Source of the DNA: Tillus elongatus
Taxonomy: Eukaryota > Arthropoda > Insecta > Coleoptera > Cleridae
NCBI GenBank assembly: GCA_964006375.1
Contig: OZ023267.1
Location: 29,014,739 to 29,078,738, forward strand
Direction: 5' to 3'
DNA: 64,000 nucleotides
Position numbers and translations under genes: made by a program. Positions 1-11,099 of the stretch are shown in pieces. Positions within the stretch are counted from its first letter, which is position 1. Every line of letters starts with the position of its first letter. A model generated the notes under the pieces. That model saw only the letters and a list, made by a program, of their open reading frames with translations. It was not told the origin of the DNA and did no database searches.

Positions 1-559
1 CCAGTGGCTACACACACCTGTAAACTCACGTTCAGATACTTAGTAAGTCAACATTTCGAGTATTGCACATTTATTTAGAGTGAGTATGTACTTATACTGA
101 ATTAAAAAAAATATCTGAATAAAATATTAATAAAAAAATGAAAATTTCAAAAACACAAAAATAAAATAAACAGATACAGTTATTGGAGTTGCCAGAAAAT
201 TTAATAGCCAAATACAAAATTTCCAAGATGAATATTCGAGGTTACCCGACTGAAGTAACTTGAAATTTGGCTAGACTATTGATTCTACAGGCTTTCAGTG
301 TATCATTAAAGGTATTTTATTACATAATACTACTTATACCTTTATAGAATATAACTAAATTGGACAGAATATGCCACAAAATCACACTCACTCCACTTAC
401 AGAAAACTACAACTGAAAGTCATCGATCAGACCTTTTGAGCCTTCCCTTGTATGGTTGCTTTCTGCTCTGCTCTCGCGGACTTGATTTAGACATCTAAAG
501 CTATTTTCATATCCTGATGCCCGATGTTTGTCACCAACAGCTTGGATATTCTGGTTGTG

Positions 560-1060
560 AAAGCATACTTTGGCAACTTAATTGCGTATCTGATAAATGG
601 CAAGTTTTATTGTACATGCATCTTCCTACCATATGTTCAGGTCCACATTTTCTGCACTTTATAGTGATACTTCTCACAGCATTATCGTCTTCCACAGGAG
701 TAAAAAGCCTGACATGTTACTTAGAGAATTCTACATATTTGCAGTATTTTTGCACTTTTGATACATCCACAACTAGCAGGTTGCTTCTTAAGTTATAACA
801 TTTTTACGTCTCCATGGTGATATTTGTCTTCGGCTTCATCAAAACAACCGAGATCATCTTCCAGCCTATTTGTCTTATCTATTGGAAAAGTATTAAAGAT
901 GTCTAACCCTTCTTTACTTATAATATGTAAAAGTAGGGCTATTTTCAGATCATCATTTGAATTGTGTTTTCCTGAAGCTTTTAGACATATATTAAGCTTT
1001 TGTTTTCATGTAGGTCAAAGTTCCAGTCCATACGCATCATAAGGTGGTGGTGGTTTATAT
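560..1060 (-). pseudogene. LTR-retrotransposon gag remnant
   Basis: On the minus strand, several frames together read as a retroelement Gag protein. The stretch around 1000-830 contains residues such as LEDDLGCFDE and EGLDIFNTFPIDKTNR, which I associate with Gag proteins of insect LTR elements. Around 655-617 there is a zinc-knuckle-like motif, CRKCGPEHMVGRC (C-x2-C-x3-H-x4-C). The frame changes at least twice and stop codons interrupt it, so it is a dead fragment. No LTRs or pol domain were seen nearby. The clade (Gypsy or other) is not resolved. The plus-strand reading frames here are shadows. Confidence 0.5.
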
Positions 1061-1069
1061 TGCATGACT

Positions 1070-2240
1070 TACTATACAACACAATTTTTTAATTATATCT
1101 TATACAATGTATGTGTACCTAATTCGTAAGATGATCCGGTCTCAAGCATAATTGGCGAACCCTTCGTGGGTGTCCACTACAAGAGATGCTTTAAAACTTG
1201 TTTCTTTACTGGGTTCGTTTTAGTTTTTAAAAATCTGACGTCATGTTTTAGTTGCTTCTGTACTCTGGATTTATGTTTGCAGTTACACACTGTTCTCCGT
1301 GTTCACGTCACATTATTATTTTTAGTATTTTTCATTAATTATATTACAATATAACCTTATATACACAACAATGAACTCATATCATTCATAATTCATGTTG
1401 ACAGTACTGGTATTAATTTACATTTACGTCTGTCGGCCATCTTCCCTTCTCGGCGGCATGGACATGCGCTCTATCTCTAAAGAAGGGATTGCCTAAATAC
1501 ACAATTTTCAGATGTGTTTCACATAGAACAGGTAACATAAACAAACATGCAAACTAGTTAAATACTATTATAATTATCACCACTATACCGTAATCATCAT
1601 CTATCTTTTTCATTAAATTTATATAATATTATAAGGACATCTCAAGCACAGTCTGAGCGAATATTCTGAATAATGATCTATTTAAATATTCTCAGTATAT
1701 TGATGAACAATTTTCGTACGATGTGATTGAATGAATATACTCCGAATATTCAAGATGCAATTTGAAATTCCATGAATGTTCTTAGAACATTCCGAAACCA
1801 ATATTCTGAAAAAAGAATGTTCTCACATTGTGAGAACATTCTGAGAATATTTTGTGCTGTATGGGTATTGGCGTTAAAGACTTTCTTAGTCACAGATAAA
1901 CTCTTTTCTAAATTTAAATTTGTATATAAACCAAATAATTAATATACAAGGTGTATTAAAAGTAATACATGTTTACACGATATTTTCTTTTATTTAAGGT
2001 ACCTTTAATTTTGTTTCACAAGTATCTAATTTATTTGCTTATTTATTGGTGCAATGTGTTTGGACAGATTTTTCTTGAATACACAAATTAACACAACAAC
2101 GTGGGGTCGCCGACGACCTAAGGAAATTTAAATCGCTGTTTACGCAGGCGCTAAGATATGCAGATCGTCTAACTTCGCAGTACTTAACTTATCCACATTG
2201 TTGGGGGGGATTCTGGTGAACGGTGACTTTATTGGTATCA
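1070..2240. other. No gene recognised; A+T-rich sequence
   Basis: No coding similarity was recognised on either strand. The notable structure is a cluster of GAAnnTTC palindromes at 1655-1860, listed separately. Confidence 0.4.
1655..1860. repeat. Cluster of GAAnnTTC palindromes (heat-shock-element-like)
   Basis: The stretch has repeated GAATATTC, GAATGTTC and GAACATTC units, including a 27-bp perfect palindrome at 1815-1841 (13-bp arms around one base). Arrays of inverted nGAAn units are the form bound by heat-shock factor, but the spacing between some units is 3 bp rather than the canonical 2. No promoter or gene start lies next to it, so it may simply be repeat-derived sequence. Confidence 0.35.
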
Positions 2241-2249
2241 TTCTAACCT

Positions 2250-3520
2250 AAAAATATTATATCAGTCATATGAGACGCCATCTAGTTCTTTGTATTCATA
2301 TATAACAGGTTGATAGTTATATTTACATACATTTTGATTTTAACTACATATCGCGTTGACAAAATTAATTACAGAAAACGACCTTTAACAGAAGAAGAAT
2401 TACAACAGTGTATAAATGAAATTGATAATGATGGCGATGACAAGATTGGTGTAAGCGAGAATGAAGAGAACGGATTTGATGCAGTTGCTCCAGAACCAGT
2501 AAAAGTAGATATCGCTGAGGCTCCTGTGTCATATATAAACCGTCCAGTAGGTAAAAGAACAGTATATTCCAAAAATGGACATAAATAGTATTTGGATGAC
2601 TGCCACTCCAGAAACAAAAGAATTGCAAAGAGAGATTTAGCACTTCGTTTTTCTGAGCGAAAAAGTGCCGCGCCAAGTAAAACAAAATATGGAGTCTGTT
2701 GTTTACACAACAGATTTTAGATATCATTGTCTAATATACCAATGCTGGAATTGAAAGTAGACTCATTACAAAACTGTGCAAAGTTGGACGGGTGCAACAA
2801 ATACTGTTGTAATGTTTACATTATTCGGATTACTGTATCTAACAGGTGTTATGAAAAGTACTGATCTTACCCTAACTAATATAAGGACAACTTAATCTGG
2901 ACCATCCATTTTTAGTGCAACTGTGTACAAAAATCGATTTGAGTTTTGGATAAACTGTTTGAGATTTGACGATAAAGCCACCAGGGGGGCGAAAAAAAAG
3001 GCAAATTTGCGCATATTAAACAAATTTGAGATATTTTTGAGAAGTGCTGCAGACAAAATTATACGCCTTCAGAACACGTAACCATAGATAAAAACTTGTT
3101 GGGTTTTCAACGTAGATGTCCCTTTAAAATGTATATACCTATCAAGCCACGTATGGTCTAAAATTGGTTGCTCTGTGTGATGCATAAACATTTTATTTGT
3201 TCTCAGCTAAGCCTTATATTAGTAGAGAAGAAGGAGAATAAGAATATTCCATTCTTACACAATACGCCATCTATATGACAACAGCTATTTAGGTTTCAAA
3301 CAGAAACCGTACTAATTGGTTAATTAGTTTCGTTCTTACGAGGTCGTGGAACAAATGTTAGAAATAAAGTTAACCAACAACGAGAAGGAACCAACGTGTA
3401 ACAACGAAGATATTACTCGAAACAAAAGGCAATGATGTCAATTCATCTATGTTTGTATTTTATAAAAAGAGTACGTTCGTCTCCTATGTGCCAAAAAAGT
3501 AAAATTGTTATAATATAAAT
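2250..3520 (+). pseudogene. piggyBac-family transposase remnant
   Basis: Piecewise translation recalls a piggyBac transposase in the correct order: an acidic N-terminal part (RPLTEEELQQCINEIDND), then a core with RFEFWINCLRFDDK, then YTPSEHVTIDKNLLGF followed by RCPFKMYIPIKP, then SSMFVFYKKSTFVSYVPKK near 3450-3500. Frameshifts and stop codons break it throughout, for example near 2588 and 3050. The C-terminal cysteine-rich region is not visible. I did not find the TTAA-flanked termini. It is an old, inactive copy, unlike in sequence to the second piggyBac remnant near 48.6 kb. Confidence 0.7.
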
Positions 3521-3555
3521 ATCGAATATGAACATACATGGTAATGCTGTTTATA

Positions 3556-3558
<3 letters not shown>

Positions 3559-3645
<87 letters not shown>
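3559..3645. repeat. (TA)n microsatellite
   Basis: About 43 uninterrupted TA units. Unlike most other TA tracts in this window, its flanks do not obviously match the composite repeat family. Confidence 0.95.
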
Positions 3646-3649
<4 letters not shown>

Positions 3650-3651
<2 letters not shown>

Positions 3652-5010
3652 TTAATTAAATGGTAAAATGTGTAAAGGAATTTATAACTTGTCGCATGTA
3701 TTTAACATATATGTGACATGTCAGACGCGTCAACGCGTTTTACTTCTCTACAATAAAGCTTCTGAATCGGTCCCGGCAGTGACGTCAGACTCGGCGGTCA
3801 GTTACTCTACCGCATCACAACTCAATGGAATACGCCTGCAGACGCGACAGCTCGATGACATGACACGATAAAAAGTCTTTTTAAACGGTTGAAATGCGTG
3901 ACACGCTCTCTTCTCTTTTAATAAGTCAACCTGAAAATGTTATCATATAGTTAAATTTTAAATCGGGAAAAACAACATGCTTAAATGGGTAAGTTTTACA
4001 CTTAAATACCCGCTTATTTTCTAGTTGCTTGTAAATGTTTGTAGTTGAGATTAATATGTGATTGCTTGCTCGTGTGTGCCGTACTGAATTCACTTTCGAT
4101 AACTACTCTCTTTCTTATAAATTAATACTGTTAAACGGTGGCTTGTGGTAGCAATTATACTTTCAAAAAAATCATTTAAAATTATATTTCATTTATGTTA
4201 TTGTATTTTGATTATTAAGACAGATAAGTTTTGTATTTAAACGCAACCTGCTACCAGCCGCCTCATGTAGACCATAAAGCCTTAAACCAACACTAATCCA
4301 CCTGAAAATTTATAGAACCCCGGAGGCAGCAGTCTGAATCTCGAGCTAAGTACATCATTTATCTGCATTTTTTTTAAAGTAGTGTATGTTCCACAACTCA
4401 TTTCAACAGTGTTATATGTCAATTTAAAGTAGTTAATTGATGTTTTTTCTTTAGTTAAATCTGCTTAATTAAATCGAGCTGCATTATATAACTTCAATCA
4501 TCATTTAATAAACTGATTTTACTTCTAATTCCTGACTTTTATTTGTTCATCTTAAAACCCACCGACTGCGAGTGCTAAGGCCCGCGCCCTGTGTTGATTT
4601 ATATTATATTTGTGCCCCAACTGAGTAGCCAAACTAAAGGTGATTCAATAATTTTTTAATAAATACCTAGGGCATAATGAAATTTTGTTATAAATTTCCA
4701 AAAGCCTGGTTAACCATGACACTAAATATATTCCATGTTAGATGAATGACTTTGTACATTAAACATTGAAAACATTAGGAAATGAAGAGACACCACACAA
4801 TATTTTACATATTTCTTTACACGACTTACCTTGTATATAAAATAAAATATGTAAACAATAAAATTTGTCTTTAAACTTTTGATAGAATCTAACGACATAT
4901 CAACAGGCCCTAAACTTAACTTTACTTACAACCGTCTTTTCGTAGAAAACATTTAGGTATACAACTTTTTGAAATGTAGGTAAAAGTAAACAACGAACAA
5001 CAATTTTGAT
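3650..5010. other. Region downstream of the synaptotagmin gene; no other gene seen
   Basis: This lies 3' of the minus-strand stop codon and probably contains the 3' UTR and polyadenylation site. The only long frame (3668-3871) has no recognisable family and moderately G+C-rich content near 3760-3850. A minus-strand AATAAA candidate lies near 4540, but no other evidence supports it as the poly(A) signal. Confidence 0.3.
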
Positions 5011-5187
5011 TTATTTCCTTAAAGAGTGCCACATGGCGACTGGTTTTCTAAGGGCAGTCAACATTTGGTTCCAATGACTAAGAGATCTTCCAGACGCTTG
5101 AGAGCCCACAATTACGTGACCAATTGGATAGGCTTTTGGGTCGTCACCTGGGATTGGTTCAGATACAGTTAGGCGCAAATGGATTGT
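5011..5187 (-). CDS. Syt12: Syt12 last exon: end of C2B and stop
   Basis: The acceptor is attacag. The 58 codons plus TAA encode TIHLRLTVSEPIPGDD, then PIGHVIVG, HWNQMLTALRKPVAMWHSLRK in two parts, ending at LRK. The WHxL signature near the end of C2B is conserved in synaptotagmins. The C2B calcium loop reads SEPIPGDDPKAYPIG, lacking the canonical D-x-D arrangement. The 281-bp intron before it contains a (TA)45 tract, so a naive reading frame runs on into an artificial Tyr-Ile repeat. Confidence 0.88.
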   Translation of the reverse strand, partial: TIHLRLTVSEPIPGDDPKAYPIGHVIVGSQASGRSLSHWNQMLTALRKPVAMWHSLRK

Positions 5188-5275
5188 CTGTAATACAAGA
5201 TTGATCAATAGGCTTAAAATATAGAAAATGCACTTAAACTTAAAAAGTGCTAACAAAAGGTTTTTCTTATATTTG

Positions 5276-5280
<5 letters not shown>

Positions 5281-5370
<90 letters not shown>
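5281..5370. repeat. (TA)45 microsatellite in the smallest Syt12 intron
   Basis: A 90-bp perfect TA tract that makes up a third of the 281-bp intron between the last two exons. Tyr-Ile runs predicted on both strands here are translation artefacts. Confidence 0.95.
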
Positions 5371-5371
<1 letters not shown>

Positions 5372-5468
5372 TTCAAACGAGAAAGTAATTTAAAAAAATC
5401 TGTAACCAATGACAATAAAGTCAAAGTCATACCACCTTTTGGCCATCACCACCAACACCACCACTTAC

Positions 5469-5588
5469 CGACAGAGAATGTGCAGGAACACTAAACATCA
5501 TAGCTTCATTAAAAATAGGGCATCTTTCAGCTTTTTTAGTTGAAGTTTTCTTCTTATGAATCTTCTTTCCGTGTTGTAGCAAATAAAC
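5469..5588 (-). CDS. Syt12: Syt12 exon: middle of C2B domain
   Basis: A 40-codon exon bounded by acceptor atatttttag and donor gtaagtgg, phase 0 at both ends. It encodes VYLLQHGKKIHKKKT, the Lys-rich patch of the C2B domain, then CPIFNEAMMFSVPAHSLS. It continues GDVYVK of the previous exon into VYLLQ without loss and runs into TIHLRL of the last exon. It has no initiator of its own and would be missed by start-to-stop gene finding. Confidence 0.87.
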
Positions 5589-5867
5589 CTAAAAATATAA
5601 GATTATCGTATAATATTGTATATATGCTATCAGTATACATGGTAGTTTTAGTCGATTTGACAAAATATTGGAGATAGATTCTCAATTTCTGTTGATGAAA
5701 TGATAAAAAATTCTTTTCATTAGATTTAATTCTCGACATATTACAAAATCATGTTTAGCCGACTGAAACGCATCTTTTTCTTTGTATAGCCATCCGAAGA
5801 ATTACATTAAATCTTTTAATAAGGATCTCCCTGGAAACGGAAGATATTAGGTCCTTTCGACGTTTCT

Positions 5868-5913
5868 TTTTAGCGAATTTTTTTTAAAAAAATTCGCTTA
5901 TGGGGAGATCTGT

Positions 5914-5982
<69 letters not shown>

Positions 5983-8120
5983 ACCGATAACTCAAAAAAT
6001 AATGGACCGATCTTGATAAAATTTGCAGAGTACCTTCCTTTTGCAAGTGGCTTGGATAAGTTCGTTAGCCAGGAAAATCTGACCAGGTTTTCCCGGAAAA
6101 TTTTGTGTTTTCTTTATAAAAAAATTCATATCTCCGGAAATAACAAAGTAAGGGCAACCAAATTTGGTACGCGTGTTTGTTTTATAAAGAGTGAACTCTG
6201 TACCAAAATTTAAGTCTATATCTTTAAAGACAAAGAAGTTATGGGCAGTTAAAGCAATAAATGTAGGAGTTTTCCTCAAAACGTCAAACTCGCAATATTA
6301 AACGTCAAAATTGGCAATGTTTAGGCAAAGAATGTAAAACAAATACCATTTGTGAAAAGAAAATGTTGCAAGAAGAGTGTTCTGCAAACCCTTAAGTTTC
6401 AGATTCAACCGTCATTGCCCTTCATTTTACTAAAACGTTTACAGGAAATCCATTTCAAATAGACCCTTTCTCTGGTGCTTTGGCTGTCAGTTTAGTTAAG
6501 TTTGGTAGCTGTTTGGATATTTATTTGTAGGTTTAGTGAAATTTATGGTTTAACGGCCTAAAATTTTTTTTAGCTAATTATCGTGGAACAAATTTGTTAA
6601 TGCAATTTTGCATTTTTTATCGAAATATGATGCGTTTATCTTTAAAAAAATCTGGACGCAGTAAGTGCGTTTTGGTTGCGAATTTTCGGTAAAATTGCAG
6701 TTAAGCTCCCGAACGCTTTTCAAAACACTGTTTTCAGAAACCTGCCTAGAGCCCCCCCTGGATCCACAAACCCCAAGAAAAATTTGTTGTTCACACTCCC
6801 CAAGGAAGTTACGGGACCAGGAGTGAGTAGGGGTGCATAATTTTTTTAGCTTATTTTTTTAGAACAAATTCGTTAATGTAATTTTGCATTTTTTATCGAA
6901 ATATGATGCGTTTATAAGAAAAAAATCTGGACGCAGTAAGTGCGTTTTGGTAGCGAATTTTCGGTAAATTTGCAGTTTAGATCCCGAACGCTTTTCAAAA
7001 CACTGTTTTCATAAACCTGCCTAGAGCCCCCCCTGGATCCACAAACCCCAAGAAAAAATTGTTGTTCACACTCCCCAAGGAATTTACGGGACCAGGAGTG
7101 AGTAGGGGTGCATAATTTTTTTAGCTAATTTTTGTAGGACAAATTCGTGAATGCATTTTTCCATTTTTTGTCGAAATATGATGCGTTTGCAAGAAAAAAA
7201 TCTGGACGCAGTAAGTGCGTTTTGGTAGCGAATTTTCGATAAATTTGCAGTTTAGCTCCCGAACGCTTTTCAAAAAACTGTTTTCAGAAACCTGCCTAGG
7301 CCCCCACCCCTCTGGATCCACAAACCCCAAAAAAATTTCTTGTTCACACTCCCCAAGGAAGTTACGGGACCAGGAGTGAGTAGGGGTGTATAATTTTTTT
7401 AAACTAATTTTCGTAGAACAAATGCGTTAATGCATTTTTGCATTTTTTATCGAAATATGATGCGTTTGTAAGAAAAAAATCTGGACGCAGTAAGTGCGTT
7501 TTGGTAGCAAATTTTCGGTAAATTTGCAGTTTAGCTCCCGAACGTTTTTCAAAAAACTGTTCAGAAACCTGCAGGTGAGGTCCTAGTAATGTCTCTGAAA
7601 ACAATTTGTTGAAAAGCGTTCGGGCGCTAATCTGCAAATTTACCAAAGTTTCATTAAATCCTTCAAATTTCAATAACTCAATTTGCTATTAACGTAAGCT
7701 TTGTTGGTTAGGAAACCAACATTTAAGTTTATTTTCGGAAAATTTTTGTATATTTTCAAACCATAAGTAATTTTGATAAAATATAGTACATTGTTTCTAC
7801 TACATAGGCTATACCGGTAATCAGATTGATGCCTGTTCGCATTTGCTATTAAAAACATTTTTATGGAAAATCACTTCCATAACACATTTGCTGCATCTAG
7901 ACTTTTGAAAAATGTTTATATATTTTCAAACAATAAATTTGTTTTAATGAAATATGATACATTGTTTCTACTATATAGGCAACCAAGTTTGATGCCTGCT
8001 TTCATCAAAGAAATACATTTGCTATTAAAAATATTTTAAAGAAAATTCGCTACCATAACGCACTTGCTGCGTCCCGAGATTTTTTAAATTTCGAATCATT
8101 GTACCACCTTAGTCTGCTCA
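5868..8120 (+). repeat. Composite (TA)n repeat, long form with internal tandem array
   Basis: Order of parts: a terminal hairpin TAGCGAATTTTT / AAAAATTCGCTTA at 5871-5901; (TA)n at 5917-5979; a conserved block beginning GATAACTCAAAAAATAAT at 5987 and reaching about 6640, shared with copies at 30300-30850, 35320-35800, 47650-48250 and 55080-55600; then the 275-bp tandem array; then a block with CTCAATTTGCTATTAACG. A similar long copy lies inverted at 28290-31040. No transposase is encoded. I do not recognise the family; it behaves as a non-autonomous mobile element. Confidence 0.75.
6651..7640 (+). repeat. 275-bp tandem repeat array (about 3.5 units)
   Basis: Units begin TCTGGACGCAGTAAGTGCG at 6651, 6926, 7201 and 7480. 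Each contains a G+C-rich block (GGACCAGGAGTGAGTAGGGG) and ends TCGAAATATGATGCGTTT. The fourth unit is partial. The unit start matches the terminal motif of the composite repeat (GGACGCAGCAAGTGCGTTAT), which suggests the array grew by duplication of an element end. Reading frames inside are incidental. Confidence 0.9.
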
Positions 8121-8696
8121 TTAAAAGTCTGAACACAGCAATGCGTTGTGATAGTGAATTTTGATAAAAATGTTTTTAATAGCGAATATGTGTGTTTTTT
8201 CAAAGAAAGCAGGCATCAAATTTGGTTACCAATATGACCTATATAGGAGAAATAATGTGCCATGTTTCATCAAAATAACTTTATTGCTTGAAAATGTACA
8301 AACATTTCCGATAGTAAACTTAAGATGCTCCCGAAAAAACTGGTTTCTTGGTCAACCTTATAGGTTAATAACAAACTGAGCTGTTAAGATTTGAAGCATT
8401 TAATGAAAATTCGCTAGCATAACGCACGTGCTGCATCTCTGTTCGATTAAAAAAAAGAATATTTATATCAGCAGCGACTTATGGGCCACCCTGTGATTAT
8501 AGAAATATTTTTTAAGATCTAGCTCAAGACACCCTATAATTAATATATACATTTTTTTTGTATCTTAATAACAGATATATTGAGCTTTATTGATTTTTTA
8601 CGAAAATTTGTCTACAATTATATACCATTAAATGATAAACTCCATAGCTAAGACTACTGCCATAGTGAGGCTAGATGCATTCTTGCAACAATTAGA

Positions 8697-8737
8697 ACCG
8701 TAGACCGGTTTCGCTCTCATTAGAGCTCTTCAGTACG
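8697..8737 (-). ncRNA. Hammerhead-ribozyme-like motif (unit 1; repeated in units 2 and 3)
   Basis: Minus strand: CTGAAGA core (the N7 position of the core is variable, so A is allowed), stem II GCTCT-AATG-AGAGC, GAAA, stem III ACCG-GTCTA-CGGT, candidate cleavage after GGTT. Sequences outside the core (8671-8692 and 8739-8760) pair over about 19 of 22 positions as a long stem I. A 9-nt unpaired insert sits between that stem and the core, so self-cleavage is uncertain. Confidence 0.5.
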
Positions 8738-9513
8738 GCATACTAATTGCAGCAAAAATACACCTATAAAGTAATACGGTTATAGTAGCCAGCCTTTCAA
8801 CACTAAGTGAGTGGTGGACGTGCCGCCACCAAGTTGCGGAACCAAGTAGTATGTTGTCACGCCAGCTCCAAACAACACAAAGTGTTAAAAAAATACACAC
8901 TGTATACAACTAACTAACAATTTAGGAAACTGTCAGCCCTGGCCCATTTCTACCCCAATATAGGGACAAAGTATGTGAGGCTAGATGCATTCTTGCAACA
9001 ATTAGAACCATAGACCGGTTTCGCTCTCATCAGAGCTCTTCAGTACGGCATACTTATTGCAGCAAAAATGCATCTAAAATAATACGGTTATAGTATAGCC
9101 AGCCTTTCAACACTAAGTGAGTGGTGGACGTGCCGCCACCTAGTTGCGGAACCAAGTAGTATGTTGGCACGCCAGCTCCAAATAACACAAAGTGTTAAAA
9201 AAATAGAGACTGTATACAACTAACTAACAATTTAGGAAACTGTCAGCCCTGGCCCATTTCTACCCCAATATAGGGACAAAGTATGTGAGGCTAGATGCAT
9301 TCTTGCAACAATTAGAACCGTAGACCGGTTTCGCACTCATTAGAGCTCTTCAGTACGGCATACTAATTGCAGCAAAAATGCATCTAAAATAATACGGCTA
9401 TAGTATAGCCAGCCTTTCAACACTAAGTAAGTGGTGGACGTGCCGCCACCTAGTTGCGGAACCAAGTAGTATGTTGTCACGCCAGATGCATTTTTGCTGC
9501 AATTAGTATGCTT

Positions 9514-9553
9514 TACTGAAGAGCTCTAATGAAAGCGAAACCGGTCTACGGTT
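9514..9553 (+). ncRNA. Hammerhead-ribozyme-like motif (inverted unit)
   Basis: Plus-strand counterpart of the motif in the preceding units: CTGAAGA, stem II GCTCT/AAAGC with one mismatch, GAAA, stem III CCG/CGG. The mismatch suggests decay in this part-unit. Confidence 0.45.
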
Positions 9554-9819
9554 CTAATTGTTGCAAGAATGCATCTAGCCTCACATACTTTGTCCCTATA
9601 TTGGGGTAGAAATGGGCCAGGGCTGACAATTTCCTGAATTGTTAGTTGTATACAGTCTCTATTTTTTTAACACTTTGTGTTATTTGGAGCTGGCGTGACA
9701 ACATACTACTTGGTTCCGCAACTAGGTGGCGGCACGTCCACCACTCACTTAGTGCTACTGCCATAGCATCAGAGAAAGAATCTATTTGAAATGAATTTTC
9801 TGAAAATATTTTAGTAAAA

Positions 9820-9882
<63 letters not shown>

Positions 9883-10009
9883 ATTGAAACTGACCCTGGA
9901 TATGTGTTCTAGGGGGCCTAATTACCGCTCATTTGAAGAAATTTTTTCAAAATTCAAAACTCGAGATCTCCTCGCTAGTTAATTTTTTAAAGAAAATTCA
10001 CTAAAATAT

Positions 10010-10360
10010 AAATATATAAAATGTGGTCAAAAAATGTTTTTTTTTCAAGTTTTATTGTAAATCATATATGTACTAAATTCTTTCATTTTAGATTTTAATA
10101 CTAGAGAAGTGTCAACACATATAAGTATAAAAAGCGTTATATTTTACACCAGAAGACATCTAATTGTGAGTTAAATAATTGATTTACAGAAGATAGTTAA
10201 TTTTTAAGTAATTATCTTCATTGTTTATTAATGGCTTCAGCAAAAAAGCTACATTAATAATAGTCTGACAAGACAGCAATCCAATGATTATATAAGCGCC
10301 AATCATGATCAATATTTTGCATTCTTAAAGGTTTATCTATTCCTTGATAAATCCCTAATA
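10010..10360. other. Intronic sequence, nothing recognised
   Basis: A+T-rich, non-repetitive within the window, no coding similarity seen. Confidence 0.4.
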
Positions 10361-10373
10361 TGTATTCATCAAT

Positions 10374-10728
10374 GTGTGTGTTTTGTTTCTTTAAGTTCGG
10401 CCTATTTCCGCGACTATGGCCAATCACCGACGCCAGGGAGCAGTTTCACCTCACTGTCCTGGAAATTTTCCCGAACCGCTGCCTTTCTGTAAGGAGGGTA
10501 GGGATCTTTAACGTGCCCAACATCACATGGCCACGGGACCGACGGCTTTACGCCCCCTCCGAAAGGCGGAACGTGCAGACATTCAACTTACTCAAATACA
10601 ATGTCAGAACCTCGGTTGATGTTAATGTTATAATTTGTACTGAAAAAGTGAAAGGAGTATCCTGGGATCGAACCCAGTACCCTTCGGTTCAGAGGCACAC
10701 TTTCTTACCCCTGAACCACCGAGGTTCT
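10374..10728 (-). mobile_element. tRNA-derived SINE with 13-bp target duplication
   Basis: Flanked by the perfect direct repeat TGTATTCATCAAT at 10361-10373 and 10729-10741. On the minus strand it starts with a tRNA-like head: A-box-like TGGTTCAGGGGTAAG and B-box GGTTCGATCCC at about 10668-10658, as used by RNA polymerase III. A central part follows with GTTGGGCACGTTAAAGATCC, a core-like sequence that I recall from widespread SINEs, and an A-rich tail (AAAGAAACAAAACACAC). No coding capacity; LINE machinery would mobilise it. The perfect duplication suggests a fairly recent insertion. Confidence 0.8.
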
Positions 10729-11099
10729 TGTATTCATCAATATTTCAACATCTTACAATTTAGAGTCTGGCGAAACTGCATATTTTTTTTCTTTCTAGTT
10801 GATATCTTGCTTTAAATGGTGGATGCTCGAAAGCGCTGGATAATTTTGAACTACAGGACGCAGTTGGTCTATGTCAGCGATTCTCAACCGTGGGGCGCGC
10901 CTTCCTAGGAGGGGGGTGGGGGGTGGGCGTGATAAAACTAAATAGACGAGGATATTAAGAAGGAATGAGAAAAAATTAATTACTGAAAAATTTATTTCAT
11001 TTACTGAAAGAAAAGCAATAGAATACACTTATATACAATTGTATCGGTACTGCACAATCTATTTAGTAGTTAACTTATCGATACTAAATTAAAAGCAAG

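Larger units (their letters stand above)
8665..9754. mobile_element. 310-bp tandem element with hammerhead-like motifs (retrozyme-like)
   Basis: Two complete 310-bp units (8665-8974, 8975-9284), a partial third (9285-9485) and a final part-unit in inverted orientation (9486-9754). The cluster is flanked by the 12-bp direct repeat CTACTGCCATAG at 8654-8665 and 9755-9766, and the flanks rejoin to the composite repeat sequence, so it inserted as one unit. Each unit holds a hammerhead-like core: CTGAAGA, a 5-bp stem GCTCT/AGAGC, GAAA, then a short stem CCG/CGG. Non-coding tandem units of this size with hammerheads are the described form of animal retrozymes, thought to be mobilised by Penelope-like enzymes. 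The inverted end resembles twin priming. Confidence 0.7.
8100..10008 (-). repeat. Composite (TA)n repeat, inverted copy interrupted by a tandem element
   Basis: Read on the minus strand: hairpin near 10004-9985, the block CCCCTAGAACACATATCC near 9910, (TA)n at 9879-9823, part of the conserved block, then an interruption (8665-9754), then the block containing GGGCCACCCTGTGATT near 8490, and a terminal GCACGTGCTGCAT motif near 8425. The right part at 8129-8430 is a subunit with ends like the 34709-35021 unit. The 12-bp sequence CTACTGCCATAG occurs on both sides of the interruption. Confidence 0.7.

Noticed and set aside
3668..3871. A 67-codon frame in a slightly G+C-richer stretch
   Set aside because: No recognisable family, no splice context, and short; not enough to call a gene.
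8665..9284. The 310-bp repeats as ordinary centromeric satellite
   Set aside because: Only a few units, flanked by a 12-bp target duplication within another repeat; a mobile element explains this better.
6651..9754. Regular repeats as a possible CRISPR array
   Set aside because: Units are 275 and 310 bp with no short repeat/unique spacer pattern, and the genome is eukaryotic.
10360..10815. A 151-codon plus-strand frame
   Set aside because: It lies across a SINE with tRNA-like promoter boxes and target duplication, on the opposite strand; incidental frame.
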